NCBI RefSeq assembly: GCF_037201975.1
Contig: NZ_CP147520.1
Coordinates: 7,688,001 to 7,752,000 of the forward strand
DNA length: 64,000 bases
Reading direction: 5' to 3'
From: Streptomyces sp. TG1A-60
GTDB taxonomy: Bacteria; Actinomycetota; Actinomycetes; Streptomycetales; Streptomycetaceae
Shown here piece after piece: positions 38,222 through 46,518 of the stretch; within the stretch, counting starts at the first letter, position 1, and each line of letters begins with the position of its first letter. The translations under genes and the position numbers were made by a program. The notes under the pieces were generated by a model. That model worked only from the letters and a program-made list of their open reading frames with translations, made no database searches and was not told where the DNA came from.

Positions 38222-39097
38222 GTGAGTGAGACCCGCGTCGGAGGGAACGCCCCAGCGGCGCCCACGGTCCTGCGCATGGTCCTCGGAAAACGGCTCCGGC
38301 AGCTGCGGGAGCAGGCCGGAGTCTCCTTCGACGACGCCGCCCGCGCCATCGAGGTCACCGCCCTGACGGTCCGACGGATGGAGAAGGCCGAGGTCGGTCT
38401 CCGCATCCCCTACGTGAAGGAGTTGCTGCGCACCTACGGGGTCTCCGGCACCGAGATCGAGGGCTTCCTCTCCCTCGCCCGCGAGGCCAACAAGCCTGGC
38501 TGGTGGCACAAGTTCCGTGACGTGCTGCCCGAGTGGTTCAGCGCGTACGTGAGCCTGGAGAGCGAAGCCGCTGTCATCCGCCTCTACGAACCCCAATACG
38601 TACCCGGCCTGTTGCAGACCCACGACTACGCCGCCGCCCTGATGCGCGTCGGCTTCCCGAACGAGAGCCCCGACGACGTCGACCGCCGGGTCGCGCTGCG
38701 TCTCAGGCGCCAGGACCTGCTGGTCAAGCCCGAGGCACCGGCCATCTGGGCCGTCCTCGACGAGACCGTGCTGCGCAGGCCGGTGGGCGGACGCGAAGTG
38801 ATGCGGGCCCAGATCGACCGGCTCGCCGAGGCGACCGAGCGGCCCAGGATCAGGATCCAGATCATGCGGTTCGCGGCCGGGCCCCACCCCGGGGCGTACG
38901 GCCCCTTCCACTACTTCCGGTTCGGCTTCTCCGAACTCCCCGACATCGTCTACACCGAGGGCCTCGCGGGCGCTCAGTACGTCGACCAGCCCGCGGACGT
39001 CGTGACCTATCTGGAGGTACTGGACCGGATGTCCGTGCAGGCGGAACCGGTGGCCCGGACCAGGGACATCCTGGCGGCACTACGCAAGGAGTTGTGA
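38222..39097 (+). CDS. Helix-turn-helix regulator with DUF5753 (Scr1-like)
   Basis: 291 residues. The XRE helix-turn-helix is at about 18-75 (LGKRLRQLREQAGVSFDDAA, ALTVRRMEKAEVG). The DUF5753 sensor-like domain fills the rest, with WFSAYVSLESEAAVIRLYEP, YVPGLLQTHDYAAALMR and PFHYFRF as family marks. In Streptomyces such proteins (the WhiJ/AbaA group) pair with a small DUF397 protein that modulates DNA binding; that gene follows after three bases. GTG 38222 has GGGAGG seven bases ahead; the frame is open further upstream without support. Confidence 0.92.
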   Translation: MSETRVGGNAPAAPTVLRMVLGKRLRQLREQAGVSFDDAARAIEVTALTVRRMEKAEVGLRIPYVKELLRTYGVSGTEIEGFLSLAREANKPGWWHKFRDVLPEWFSAYVSLESEAAVIRLYEPQYVPGLLQTHDYAAALMRVGFPNESPDDVDRRVALRLRRQDLLVKPEAPAIWAVLDETVLRRPVGGREVMRAQIDRLAEATERPRIRIQIMRFAAGPHPGAYGPFHYFRFGFSELPDIVYTEGLAGAQYVDQPADVVTYLEVLDRMSVQAEPVARTRDILAALRKEL

Positions 39098-39100
39098 CAC

Positions 39101-39352
39101 ATGGCAAGGACACCCGACGGCCCCGTCCACAGCGGCATGCCCGCTCCCGAACTCGGCGCCGAGGGCTGGCGCAAGCCCTGGAGCGGCACCAACGGAGGAT
39201 CCTGCGTCGAGGCAAAGCGCCTGCCCGACGGCAGTGTCGCCTTCCGCCAGTCCACCGACCCCGACGGCCCCGCCCTCGTCTACTCGCGGGAGGAGATGGC
39301 GGCGTTCCTGAAGGGCGCCAAGGCCGGCCAGGCCGACTTCCTCATCGCCTGA
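39101..39352 (+). CDS. DUF397 small protein, partner of the upstream regulator
   Basis: 83 residues. The DUF397 core is WRKPWSGTNGGSCVEAKRLP, then VAFRQSTDPDGPALVYSREE and FLKGAKAGQADF. BldB and the WhiJ partner belong to the same group. It is co-transcribed with the helix-turn-helix gene (stop and ATG are three bases apart) and probably acts as its antagonist or co-regulator. No toxin activity is claimed. Confidence 0.9.
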   Translation: MARTPDGPVHSGMPAPELGAEGWRKPWSGTNGGSCVEAKRLPDGSVAFRQSTDPDGPALVYSREEMAAFLKGAKAGQADFLIA

Positions 39353-39374
39353 CGACCACCCGCGACTCGCCCCG

Positions 39375-39830
39375 CCCAACGGCCACCCGACGGTTCTGCT
39401 TCGCTTGGTGACCGCCCGCCGTTTCGCTCTGCCTGTCGGCTCTCCGCCACTTGGTTCCGCGCGACGGCTGCCCGCCGCCTCGCTCCGCCTGACCCGCCGC
39501 GCTGCCTTCCCCTCGGCCCAAGGGCCGTCCGCCGTTGCGCTCCGTCCGAGGGGAGCCGGCGGCTCGGCTTGGCGTGGCGGGCGCCTGGCTTCTGCGCTCG
39601 GGCCGGTGGCTCCCAGGGATTCCGCTCGGGCTGAGGGCCGCCCGAGCCCTCCGTTTCGTTCGATGGCCGACCGCTGTTCGGCGCTGTCTGCCGGCCGCCC
39701 CGTCGCCTGGTTCCGCTCGACGGTCGCGTGGCCACGCCGCTCGGCGGCTGCCCGGCTGCCCGGCTGCCGCGCTCGGGCCGATGGCTGTCAGGCGATTCCG
39801 CTACGTCCGTCGGCCGCTCGGGCACTGCGT
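39375..39830. repeat. Array of about 15 degenerate repeats of roughly 28 bp
   Basis: Reading the plus strand, similar units recur every 24-35 bases with approximate pattern GGCYGCCCGCCGCYTCGCTC followed by CGCYYGAC. Clear copies start near 39459 (GGCTGCCCGCCGCCTCGCTC), 39521 (GGGCCGTCCGCCGTTGCGCT), 39632 (GGCCGCCCGAGCCCTCCGTT) and 39691 (GGCCGCCCCGTCGCCTGGTT). No exact identity and no unique spacers, so it is not CRISPR. The bases up to the next gene at 40030 hold nothing else I can name. Confidence 0.6.
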
Positions 39831-40029
39831 CGATCACTACGCCCGCACAACCGGACAACCCGTCCACGCACTCCCGTCGCCTCCCGGCCGCGCACAGACT
39901 GGGGATTCGACACCCGCCGCGTACCACCGAAGGGAGCGGCATGCGTACGCCGCCTCGTGTCCCGGGCCGGGCCATGCCGCCCGCCGGGCACGCCGGCCGC
40001 CCCGGCCGGGCCGCTCCCGAGGGGCGGGG

Positions 40030-40510
40030 ATGATCCCACCGCCCATGCTCACCCGGTACCGGGCCCTGATCGTCGAGGGTCACGAAGGACTCGGCCGGAC
40101 CCACCTCCTCGGAGAGCTGGCCCACCTCGGCTTCCAGGCCCGGCACCTGCCGCCCGTCCTCCACCATCCGGACCCGGCCCTGCCCTACCGCGAACTCCTC
40201 GTAGGGCCCGGCCGCCTGGCCGTCGCCGCGCATCTCGTCGCGGAACTCGTCCACGGGCCCGCTGCGCCGGGGCCGTTCCCGGCTCACCTGGATGCAGGCC
40301 CTGGACCCCGTCGACGCCGTCGCCGAGCGCGACGGGGCGATGGTCCACCTGACCACCACCGAGGTCACCGAGACCGCCACCGCCTACGCCCGGGCGTTCC
40401 GCACTCTCGCCCAGCACGTACCCGTGGTGACCCTCGATGTCGGTGAGCCGGGCGGCCCCATCCGCGCCCCCGCGTCTTGGAAGTCCCAACCTCGGGCGGC
40501 GACACCGTAG
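40030..40510 (+). pseudogene. Frameshifted P-loop NTPase (thymidylate-kinase-like)
   Basis: From ATG 40030 the frame reads YRALIVEGHEGLGRTHLLGE, a Walker-A-like loop in which Arg replaces the usual Lys, then GPGRLAVAAHLVAELVHGP. Near 40262 the frame shifts: the sensible continuation LRRGRSRLTWMQALDPVDAV and AERDGAMVHLT lies in another frame and ends at 40510. The pattern (a VxEG loop, a LVDRFxxSELVYGP-like segment, then xxRDGAxVHLT) resembles thymidylate-kinase-like proteins. The shift and the altered Walker Lys make it probably non-functional. Confidence 0.6.
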
Positions 40511-40559
40511 TTGACGGTAAGTTAGCGACGACCACGCGATGTGAGGCAGGAGAGTTCCC

Positions 40560-41369
40560 ATGGCAGACGGCCACCCCACTCCCGATCAGGAAGCCCTGTC
40601 GAAGATCGACACCACGGTGCCGCACTCGGCCCGCATCTGGAACTACTGGATGGGCGGCAAGGACAACTACGAGGTCGACCGTGTCGCGGGCGACGCCTAC
40701 CGCGAGATCGCGCCCAACATCGAGTCGATGGCCCGCGCCTCCCGCGTCTACCTCATCCGCACGGTCACCTTCGTGACCCGCGAACGCGGCATCCGCCAGT
40801 TCCTGGACGTCGGCACCGGCCTTCCGACGTACGACAACACCCACCAGGTCGCCCAGAGGATCGCCCCCGAGTCCCGCATCGTCTACGTCGACAACGACCC
40901 CCTGGTACTGCGGCACGCCCAGGCGCTGCTCACCAGCACCCCCGAAGGGGTCACCGACTACGTCGACGCCGACCTGCGCGACCCGGACGGCATCCTCGAA
41001 GCGGCCGGGAAGGTCCTCGACTTCAGCGAGCCGGTCGCCCTGATGCTGATGGGCATCCTCGGCCACATCCAGGACTACCAGGAGGCCCAGGACATCGTCC
41101 GCCGCCTCCAGGCCGCACTGCCGTCCGGCAGCTACTTCGTGCACTACGACAGCACGGACACCGACGCCGAACTCAAGCGCGCCCAGGAGGGCTACGACGA
41201 CACCGGCGCCGTCCCGTACGTGCTGCGCAGCCCCCGGCAGCTGAACGCGTACTACGAGGGCCTGGAACTGCTGGAGCCCGGCATCGTGTCGTGCCCGCTG
41301 TGGCGCCCGGAACCGGGGACGAACCCGGAGCCGACGGACGTGTACGGAGGAGTGGCGCACAAGCCGTAG
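40560..41369 (+). CDS. SAM-dependent methyltransferase, PF04672 family
   Basis: 269 residues of the actinobacterial S-adenosylmethionine methyltransferase family that is abundant in Streptomyces. The N-terminal signature is PHSARIWNYWMGGKDNYEVD, the SAM motif FLDVGTGLPTYDNTH, the acidic strand end IVYVDNDPLVLRHA, and SYFVHYDST near the end. GAGGCAGGAGAG precedes the ATG. Substrates of this family are mostly unknown. It stands alone downstream of the NTPase remnant. Confidence 0.93.
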   Translation: MADGHPTPDQEALSKIDTTVPHSARIWNYWMGGKDNYEVDRVAGDAYREIAPNIESMARASRVYLIRTVTFVTRERGIRQFLDVGTGLPTYDNTHQVAQRIAPESRIVYVDNDPLVLRHAQALLTSTPEGVTDYVDADLRDPDGILEAAGKVLDFSEPVALMLMGILGHIQDYQEAQDIVRRLQAALPSGSYFVHYDSTDTDAELKRAQEGYDDTGAVPYVLRSPRQLNAYYEGLELLEPGIVSCPLWRPEPGTNPEPTDVYGGVAHKP

Positions 41370-41456
41370 GACCACCGTTCCGGCGCGCCAACCGGGTGAC
41401 GCGGGAGCGTGCGATGACGGTCGTGTACTCCCGGACACTTCGGGTAGGCCCCCCGC

Positions 41457-41870
41457 ATGACCGGCCCCGCCGACTTCGACCGGCAGGTCCTCGACGCTGT
41501 GGAGGACCTGGTGCCGCTCTGGTTCTCGGTGGTCGAGGACGTCACACCGCGGCTGTCCCCGAGACAGATCCTGGCGCTCAGAGCGGTGCGCCGCCGACCC
41601 GAGCTGAACCTCACCGCCCTGGCCGAGCAACTCGGGGTCGGCCTGCCCACGGCCAGCCGTCTCTGTGACCGGCTGGAAGCGGCCGGCCTGCTCCGGCGGT
41701 GCGCCCGGCTCGGCGACCGGCGTGAGGTGCACCTGGAGGTGACCGCGCGTGGCCGAGGGTTCCTCGTGGAGGTGAGCGAGCGTCTGGCGGCGCTTCTCAC
41801 CGATGCCTTGGGGGCACTGCCGCCGACGGAGCGTGCGCGGGTCGAACAGGTGCTGCGGGCCCTGCCGTGA
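41457..41870 (+). CDS. MarR-family regulator (left of stress operon)
   Basis: 137 residues. The winged helix-turn-helix includes SPRQILALRAVRRRPELNLT, LAEQLGVGLPTASRLCDRLE and the wing DRREVHLEVTARGRG. It is convergent with the five-gene stressosome operon, whose last gene ends five bases away. Similar in length and in the segment SRLCDRLEA to the MarR protein at 47859, so the two look like duplicates flanking the phosphatase block. Ligand unknown; in this setting it may tune the stress genes or sense redox or phenolics. Confidence 0.88.
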   Translation: MTGPADFDRQVLDAVEDLVPLWFSVVEDVTPRLSPRQILALRAVRRRPELNLTALAEQLGVGLPTASRLCDRLEAAGLLRRCARLGDRREVHLEVTARGRGFLVEVSERLAALLTDALGALPPTERARVEQVLRALP

Positions 41871-41874
41871 CGGG

Positions 41875-43617
41875 TCAGGCGAGCTGGGCCGTGAGATTCC
41901 CCGCGCCGCTGTGCACATGGCACAGCAGCAGGCACACGTCGTCCTCATGCTCCTCGTCCAGCAGGGGGTGCAGGAGCCGGTCGGCCGATGCCTTGAGATC
42001 GTCGTCGAGGGTGGCGGGCGGAAGCTTCCCGAGGGTCGAGGCCAGCTGCTCGATGCCCGGGTCTATGCCCTGGGCGCGGCGTTCCACCAGCCCGTCCGTG
42101 TAGAGCGCCAGCGTCGAGCCCGGCGGCAGCGGGACGGTGTGGTCGGCGATCTCCTGGTGGAGGGGGATGCCGAGCATGGCGCCGGGTTTGGCGTCCAGGA
42201 TCCGCACCTGTCCGTCGGGCGAGCGCAGCACCGGCGGCGGATGGCCCGCGGCGGCCCAGGTGAGGGTGGGTTCGTGCGGGTGGAACCGGGCGATGACGGC
42301 GGTGGCGTACAGGTCGGGCTGGAGATGGTGCAGGAACAGGTGCAGATGGGTGAGGAGCTGGCCGGGGCTCTTGCCGTCGACCGCGTAGGCGCGCAGCGCG
42401 GTCCGCAGCTGGCTCATCATCACCGCGGCGTGCAGACCGTGCCCGGTGACGTCGCCGATGACGGTGATCAGGCTGCCGTCGGGCTGGCGGAAGGCGTCGT
42501 ACCAGTCGCCGCCGATGTTCAGGCCCCGGGTGGCGGGCAGATAACGCGCGGCGAGCCGCAGCCCCGGCGTGGTGGGCAGCTCGGTGAGCAGGGCGCGTTG
42601 CAGGGTCTCCGCGATGTCGCGGTTGTGCTCGAAGCGCCGGGCGTTCTCCAGGGCGACGCCGGCCCGCCGGGCCAGCTCGATCAGCATGAAGGCGTCGTCG
42701 GCGTCCCAGCGCTCGTCGGACGGTGACAGCGTGAGCACGCCCAACGGAGCGCGCCGGGTCATCAGGGGGACGCACAGCAGCGGCCGGGCCGGGTCGAGCG
42801 CCGAGGGCGGCTGGTCGTCGACCCCGGGCAGACCGCCGGGGTGGTCGGCGGCGTACTGGGGGCGCCCCCGGCGGGCCGCGAGGACGGCGGCGGCCGGACG
42901 AGGGCCGCCACGAGCCACGTCGTCCTCGCCGTCGAACAGCCATACGTCGGCGGTGCGGGCGTATCGGGGCACCAGGAGCTTCGGCAGCAGCCGCACGATC
43001 GCATCCGGGTTGAGGGACGCGGTCAGGGCGGCGCTGGCGTCGGCGAGGAAGGTGAGTCTGCCGCGGGCGTTCTCCGCCTCCTCGCGGGCCTTCTGCTCGG
43101 CGGCGAACAGTTCGCGCTGCGCGAGCCCTGCCGCGTCGAGCTCGGCGTGCAGGGCGAGGACGCCCTGGTTGGTCTGGTGCAGTTCCTCGCGGTGGAACGC
43201 GACCAGCGCCTCCTGCTCGTCGAGCTTTTCCAGCAGCAGCGCGGCGTCCTCGTCGGCCCCGAACAGGGCCTCCGCGAGCGTCGCCTGATCACCCGCCACA
43301 TGCTCGGAGTCCGGCAGTTCCGCCTCCTCGGAGCAGGCGACCGTCAGCCGCCAGGGCTGCCGGAACTCGCCCGGCCGCCGGTTCGCCGACGTCACCTCGA
43401 CCAGGAACCGGCTGCCGCCCGGCTGCGCGGTGGTCGCGCGGGCGCTCAGCAGCCAGGTGCCTCCCTTGGTGAGGCACTGCCGCAGCTGGGCGCTGAGCAT
43501 GGACACCAGGCGGGCCCGGTCGGTCGGGGACACCCTGTGCGCGGTGGCCAGGCGCGCGGTGGCGATACGGGCCCGAGCCGCGTCGGTGACGGAACTGATG
43601 TGCCAGGTACGGGTCAT
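41875..43617 (-). CDS. GAF-SpoIIE (PP2C) serine phosphatase, RsbU-like, end of stressosome operon
   Basis: 580 residues. An N-terminal region of about 80 residues is followed by a coiled coil (around 110-170, with LLLEKLDEQEALVAFHREEL), a GAF sensor domain (about 185-330) and a C-terminal SpoIIE-type PP2C phosphatase. Metal and catalytic motifs are intact: GGDWYDAF, IGDVTGHGLHAAV, LALYTDGLVE and DDVCLLLCHV. It should dephosphorylate STAS-domain anti-sigma antagonists. The ATG at 43617 overlaps the upstream stop by four bases, so translation is coupled to the rest of the operon. Confidence 0.93.
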   Translation of the reverse strand: MTRTWHISSVTDAARARIATARLATAHRVSPTDRARLVSMLSAQLRQCLTKGGTWLLSARATTAQPGGSRFLVEVTSANRRPGEFRQPWRLTVACSEEAELPDSEHVAGDQATLAEALFGADEDAALLLEKLDEQEALVAFHREELHQTNQGVLALHAELDAAGLAQRELFAAEQKAREEAENARGRLTFLADASAALTASLNPDAIVRLLPKLLVPRYARTADVWLFDGEDDVARGGPRPAAAVLAARRGRPQYAADHPGGLPGVDDQPPSALDPARPLLCVPLMTRRAPLGVLTLSPSDERWDADDAFMLIELARRAGVALENARRFEHNRDIAETLQRALLTELPTTPGLRLAARYLPATRGLNIGGDWYDAFRQPDGSLITVIGDVTGHGLHAAVMMSQLRTALRAYAVDGKSPGQLLTHLHLFLHHLQPDLYATAVIARFHPHEPTLTWAAAGHPPPVLRSPDGQVRILDAKPGAMLGIPLHQEIADHTVPLPPGSTLALYTDGLVERRAQGIDPGIEQLASTLGKLPPATLDDDLKASADRLLHPLLDEEHEDDVCLLLCHVHSGAGNLTAQLA

Positions 43618-44684
43618 GGGAGGCGGTCCGGCGGGGAGGGGCTCAGTACCGCGACGGTGGTGTCGTCGCGTACCGGCCGGGCGGGGCTGCTCGCGTCACG
43701 CACGATCACGGCGGCGATCGCAGCGGGGTCGAGGGAAGGGCTGTGGGCGGCGGGGCCCGGGCTCCAACGGCTCGGCAGGCCGTCGCTGTGCAGCACGAGA
43801 AGGCAGTCGTCCCCCCAGGCCACCTCGTGCTGCGGCAGGTGCGCCGCGCGATGGGCGCCGACTATGCCGGGCCGTGACAGCAGCGGCTGCCAGGTCGCGC
43901 CGTCGCGCAGCCGCGCCCCGATGTTGCCGACGCCGGAGAACAGCAGCCGTCCGGCGGCGATGTCGAGTTGGGCGACGGCGACGGCCGCGCCCCGGGTGTC
44001 CCGCAGCGCCCCCTCCAGCCGCCGCAGCAACTGGGCGGGAGGCAACTCGGGCGTTCGGCACAGCTGCTCCACGGCCGCCGAGGAGGCACGTGCCGCCGCC
44101 AGGCCGTGCCCCAGCCCGTCGGCCAGCATCAGCGTGGTGAGGTCGCCCGCCCGCACCCACGCCCAGGCGTCGCCGGAATACTCCGCGCCGGCGAAGGGGA
44201 GGTTGACGCCCCCGGCGCGCACGGGCGGGGCCGGGGCGGGGGCCCGGGAGCCGCGGCGCTTGGGACGGGCGCCTATCCGCGCCAGGGCGACGGTGCCCCG
44301 GCCGACCGTGCTGTGCAGGTCGAAGTCGTCGGCGATCCGGCGGCAGGTGCCGAGGCCCGCGCCGAGCGAGGACGTGGTCGAGAAGCCGTCCCGCAGTGCG
44401 CCCGCGACGTCCCGCACCCCCGGCCCGTGGTCGATCGCCACGATCTGCACCAGCGAAACCGCGCCGTCCGCGCGGCCCGGCTCGGGGCGGGCCACGACGT
44501 CCAGCAGCATCTGCCCGCCGTCCGCGTGCTTGAGCAGGTTGGTGGCCAGTTCGGTGGCCACCAGCGCGCAGGCGGCGGCGCGGTCCTCGTCGAGCCCGGC
44601 GCGGGCCGCCGCGGCCTCGGCGGCCACCCGGGCGTCCCGCACCCGGGTCGAGTCGTGCACCGGTACCTCCCAGACGCGCGGCAT
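43614..44684 (-). CDS. Fused HATPase and SpoIIE-type phosphatase (RsbX-like)
   Basis: 356 residues. The first 130 form a GHKL ATPase of the anti-sigma/RsbW-T type (LVATELATNLLKHADGGQML with the N-box Asn, DHGPGVRD, GLGTCRR). After a Pro/Ala linker comes a PP2C domain with LADGLGHGLAAARASS, LHSDGLPSRW and DDTTVAVL. RsbX in Bacillus resets the stressosome by dephosphorylating RsbR and RsbS; this fusion sits in the right place for that job. Start ATG 44684 overlaps the rsbT stop as TGATG; GTG 44687 is also possible. Confidence 0.88.
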   Translation of the reverse strand: MPRVWEVPVHDSTRVRDARVAAEAAAARAGLDEDRAAACALVATELATNLLKHADGGQMLLDVVARPEPGRADGAVSLVQIVAIDHGPGVRDVAGALRDGFSTTSSLGAGLGTCRRIADDFDLHSTVGRGTVALARIGARPKRRGSRAPAPAPPVRAGGVNLPFAGAEYSGDAWAWVRAGDLTTLMLADGLGHGLAAARASSAAVEQLCRTPELPPAQLLRRLEGALRDTRGAAVAVAQLDIAAGRLLFSGVGNIGARLRDGATWQPLLSRPGIVGAHRAAHLPQHEVAWGDDCLLVLHSDGLPSRWSPGPAAHSPSLDPAAIAAVIVRDASSPARPVRDDTTVAVLSPSPPDRLP

Positions 44685-45127
44685 CACCGCTCCTCGCGCG
44701 GGCGCGGCGCACCCGGAATCCAGGACGTCACCGTCACCGAGGTACCCGAACCGGGGCGGCTGTCGATCGCGAAGTCGTGGACCAGTCGCCGGGCCCCGCC
44801 CAGCCCCATCCCCAGGCCCTCGCCGGAGGTGTAGCCGTCGATGAGGGCCTGGTCGAGATCCGCGATGCCCGGACCCTCGTCGCTGAACGTCAGCCGCAGC
44901 CCCCGCGCGCCGCCCTTGTCCACGGGGGCGCACTCCATCTGGCCGCCGCCGCCGTGGACCAGGGTGTTGCGGGCCAACTCGCTGGCCGCGGTGACCAGTT
45001 TGGTCTGCTCGACCAGACCGAAGCCGAGCTGCGCGGCAGCCTGCCGCACATGCTGCCGTACCCACACCAGATCGAGGTCCGAGTGGATCGGCAGGCAGGC
45101 GGAGATGCCGCCGGCGGTCTGCATCAC
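44684..45127 (-). CDS. rsbT: RsbT-like switch kinase
   Basis: 147 residues, a single GHKL ATPase domain. Motifs: LVTAASELARNTLVHGGGGQ (N-box), DEGPGIADL and GLGMGLGGARRLVHDF. RsbT is held by the stressosome, phosphorylates RsbS and RsbR on stress, then leaves to activate a phosphatase. The order RsbR-RsbS-RsbT is retained here, and the start overlaps the rsbS stop by four bases (ATGA). A second ATG lies one codon downstream. Confidence 0.9.
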   Translation of the reverse strand: MMQTAGGISACLPIHSDLDLVWVRQHVRQAAAQLGFGLVEQTKLVTAASELARNTLVHGGGGQMECAPVDKGGARGLRLTFSDEGPGIADLDQALIDGYTSGEGLGMGLGGARRLVHDFAIDSRPGSGTSVTVTSWIPGAPRPREER

Positions 45128-45564
45128 GGACTCTCCTGGCGGGCGTGCCCACGGCGGGGGAAGGTCGGGTCCGGTTCGCCGAGGAGGCGCAGCGCGTCCT
45201 CGGTGGTGAGCGCGGTGCGCAGTCCCGGCAAGGTCAGGCCCAGCTCCACGAGGGTGATCGCGACGGCGGGCCGCATGCCCGCGACCACCGTCCCGGCGGC
45301 GAGCAGACTTGTCTGGGCGGCGATGTCGCCGAGCACCCGGCCCAGGAACGAGTCGACGATCTCCACCCCGGAGAGGTCGATGACCACACCCGTGGCCCCG
45401 CTGCGCGCGACCGTGTCGCTGATGTCGCTCTGGAGCTGCTCCGCCGCACCGTCGTGCAGGTCGCCCTGGAGCGACACCAGGAGGACGCTGCCGAGCTTGA
45501 GCACGGGCACGGCTGTCCCGTACGGGGACGGCCCGCCGTACGCGGTGGGGAGAGTGCCGCTCAC
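45124..45564 (-). CDS. rsbS: RsbS-like STAS protein of the stressosome
   Basis: 146 residues with one STAS domain. VLLVSLQGDLHDGAAEQLQ is followed by the phosphorylation loop VVIDLSGVEIVDSFLGRVLG, whose Ser is the predicted RsbT target, then GMRPAVAITLVELG. It forms the stressosome core with RsbR. The C-terminal 20 residues are Pro/Arg-rich. GTG 45564 overlaps the rsbR stop by four bases (GTGA), so translation is coupled. Confidence 0.9.
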   Translation of the reverse strand: MSGTLPTAYGGPSPYGTAVPVLKLGSVLLVSLQGDLHDGAAEQLQSDISDTVARSGATGVVIDLSGVEIVDSFLGRVLGDIAAQTSLLAAGTVVAGMRPAVAITLVELGLTLPGLRTALTTEDALRLLGEPDPTFPRRGHARQESP

Positions 45565-46460
45565 CTGGGCTCCGAACCGGCGGTGTCGCTGGACACGATG
45601 TCCGTGCCCAGCTTCCGCAACGCGTAGGCCAGGGCGTCCGCGAGGCTGCTGCGGGTGAGCACCGAGCTCAGGTCGATGCCCAGATGGACGATGGTCTGCG
45701 CGATGGGCGGCCGGATGCCGGAGACGATGCACTCGGCTCCCATCAGCCGTGCCGCCGCCACGGTCTTCATGAGGTGCTGGGCCACCAGGGAGTCGACGGT
45801 CGGGACCCCGGTGATGTCCAGGATGGCGAACCGGGCGTGCTGTTCGACGATGGAGTCGAGGAGCCGCTCCATCACGACCTGGCTGCGCGCGCTGTCCAGC
45901 GTGCCGATCAGGGGGACGGCCACGACGCCCTCCCACAGCTTGATCACCGGCGTGGCGACCTCCATCAGCTGCAGGCGCTGCCGGGTGATGAGCTCCTCGC
46001 CCTCGTTGAGCGCCGTCTCCAGCACCACCAGACGCAGGGTGCCCATCAGGACCGTCAGGGTCGTGGTGCACTCACGCAGATGTACGGCCGGCGAGGCGCC
46101 GAACTCGGCGAGGAGGAGGTCGGTGACGGGTGGCCGCAGCGCGTCCACCTCGGCGGAGATCTGTGTGACGGTGGAACCGGCCCTGGCCCGGGCCGCCGCC
46201 GTCCGCGCGAGCTGCTCGCGTACGACATGGAAGCCGCCGGCCTCCGCGTCCTCCACACCGTCCGCGGCGGCCACGGCGGCGAGCGCGTCCACGACCGCCC
46301 GGCCCGCCTCCACCGCCTCGTCCCGGGAGTGGGTGAAGACGGTGCGGAACAGGGCGGCGTCGGCCCAGCGTTGCGCGATCTGTTCCTGGCGGTTGCGCAG
46401 GAAGGTCGCCACTTCCTGCACCGGTGTCAACTGCTGGTCTGCCGTGTCCTGTTCCGGCAC
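45561..46460 (-). CDS. rsbR: RsbR-like stressosome sensor
   Basis: 299 residues. The N-terminal half (about 1-165) is helical and globin-like or RsbRD-like, the presumed sensory turret (FLRNRQEQIAQRWADAALF). The C-terminal STAS domain carries LDITGVPTVDSLVAQHLMK with the conserved Thr, and VSGIRPPIAQTIVHLGIDLS. It is the first gene of the five-gene operon. A ribosome site GAGGAGTTAC precedes the ATG. What it senses cannot be told; no haem or FMN ligand is evident. Confidence 0.9.
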   Translation of the reverse strand: MPEQDTADQQLTPVQEVATFLRNRQEQIAQRWADAALFRTVFTHSRDEAVEAGRAVVDALAAVAAADGVEDAEAGGFHVVREQLARTAAARARAGSTVTQISAEVDALRPPVTDLLLAEFGASPAVHLRECTTTLTVLMGTLRLVVLETALNEGEELITRQRLQLMEVATPVIKLWEGVVAVPLIGTLDSARSQVVMERLLDSIVEQHARFAILDITGVPTVDSLVAQHLMKTVAAARLMGAECIVSGIRPPIAQTIVHLGIDLSSVLTRSSLADALAYALRKLGTDIVSSDTAGSEPR

Positions 46461-46518
46461 GGGTAACTCCTCACGTGCTGTCGAGCTCCCCGCTGCGGGG
46501 AACGACTGATGGACGAAC

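Noticed and set aside
39375..39830. CRISPR array
   Set aside because: Units differ from each other, no conserved repeat with unique spacers, and no cas genes nearby.
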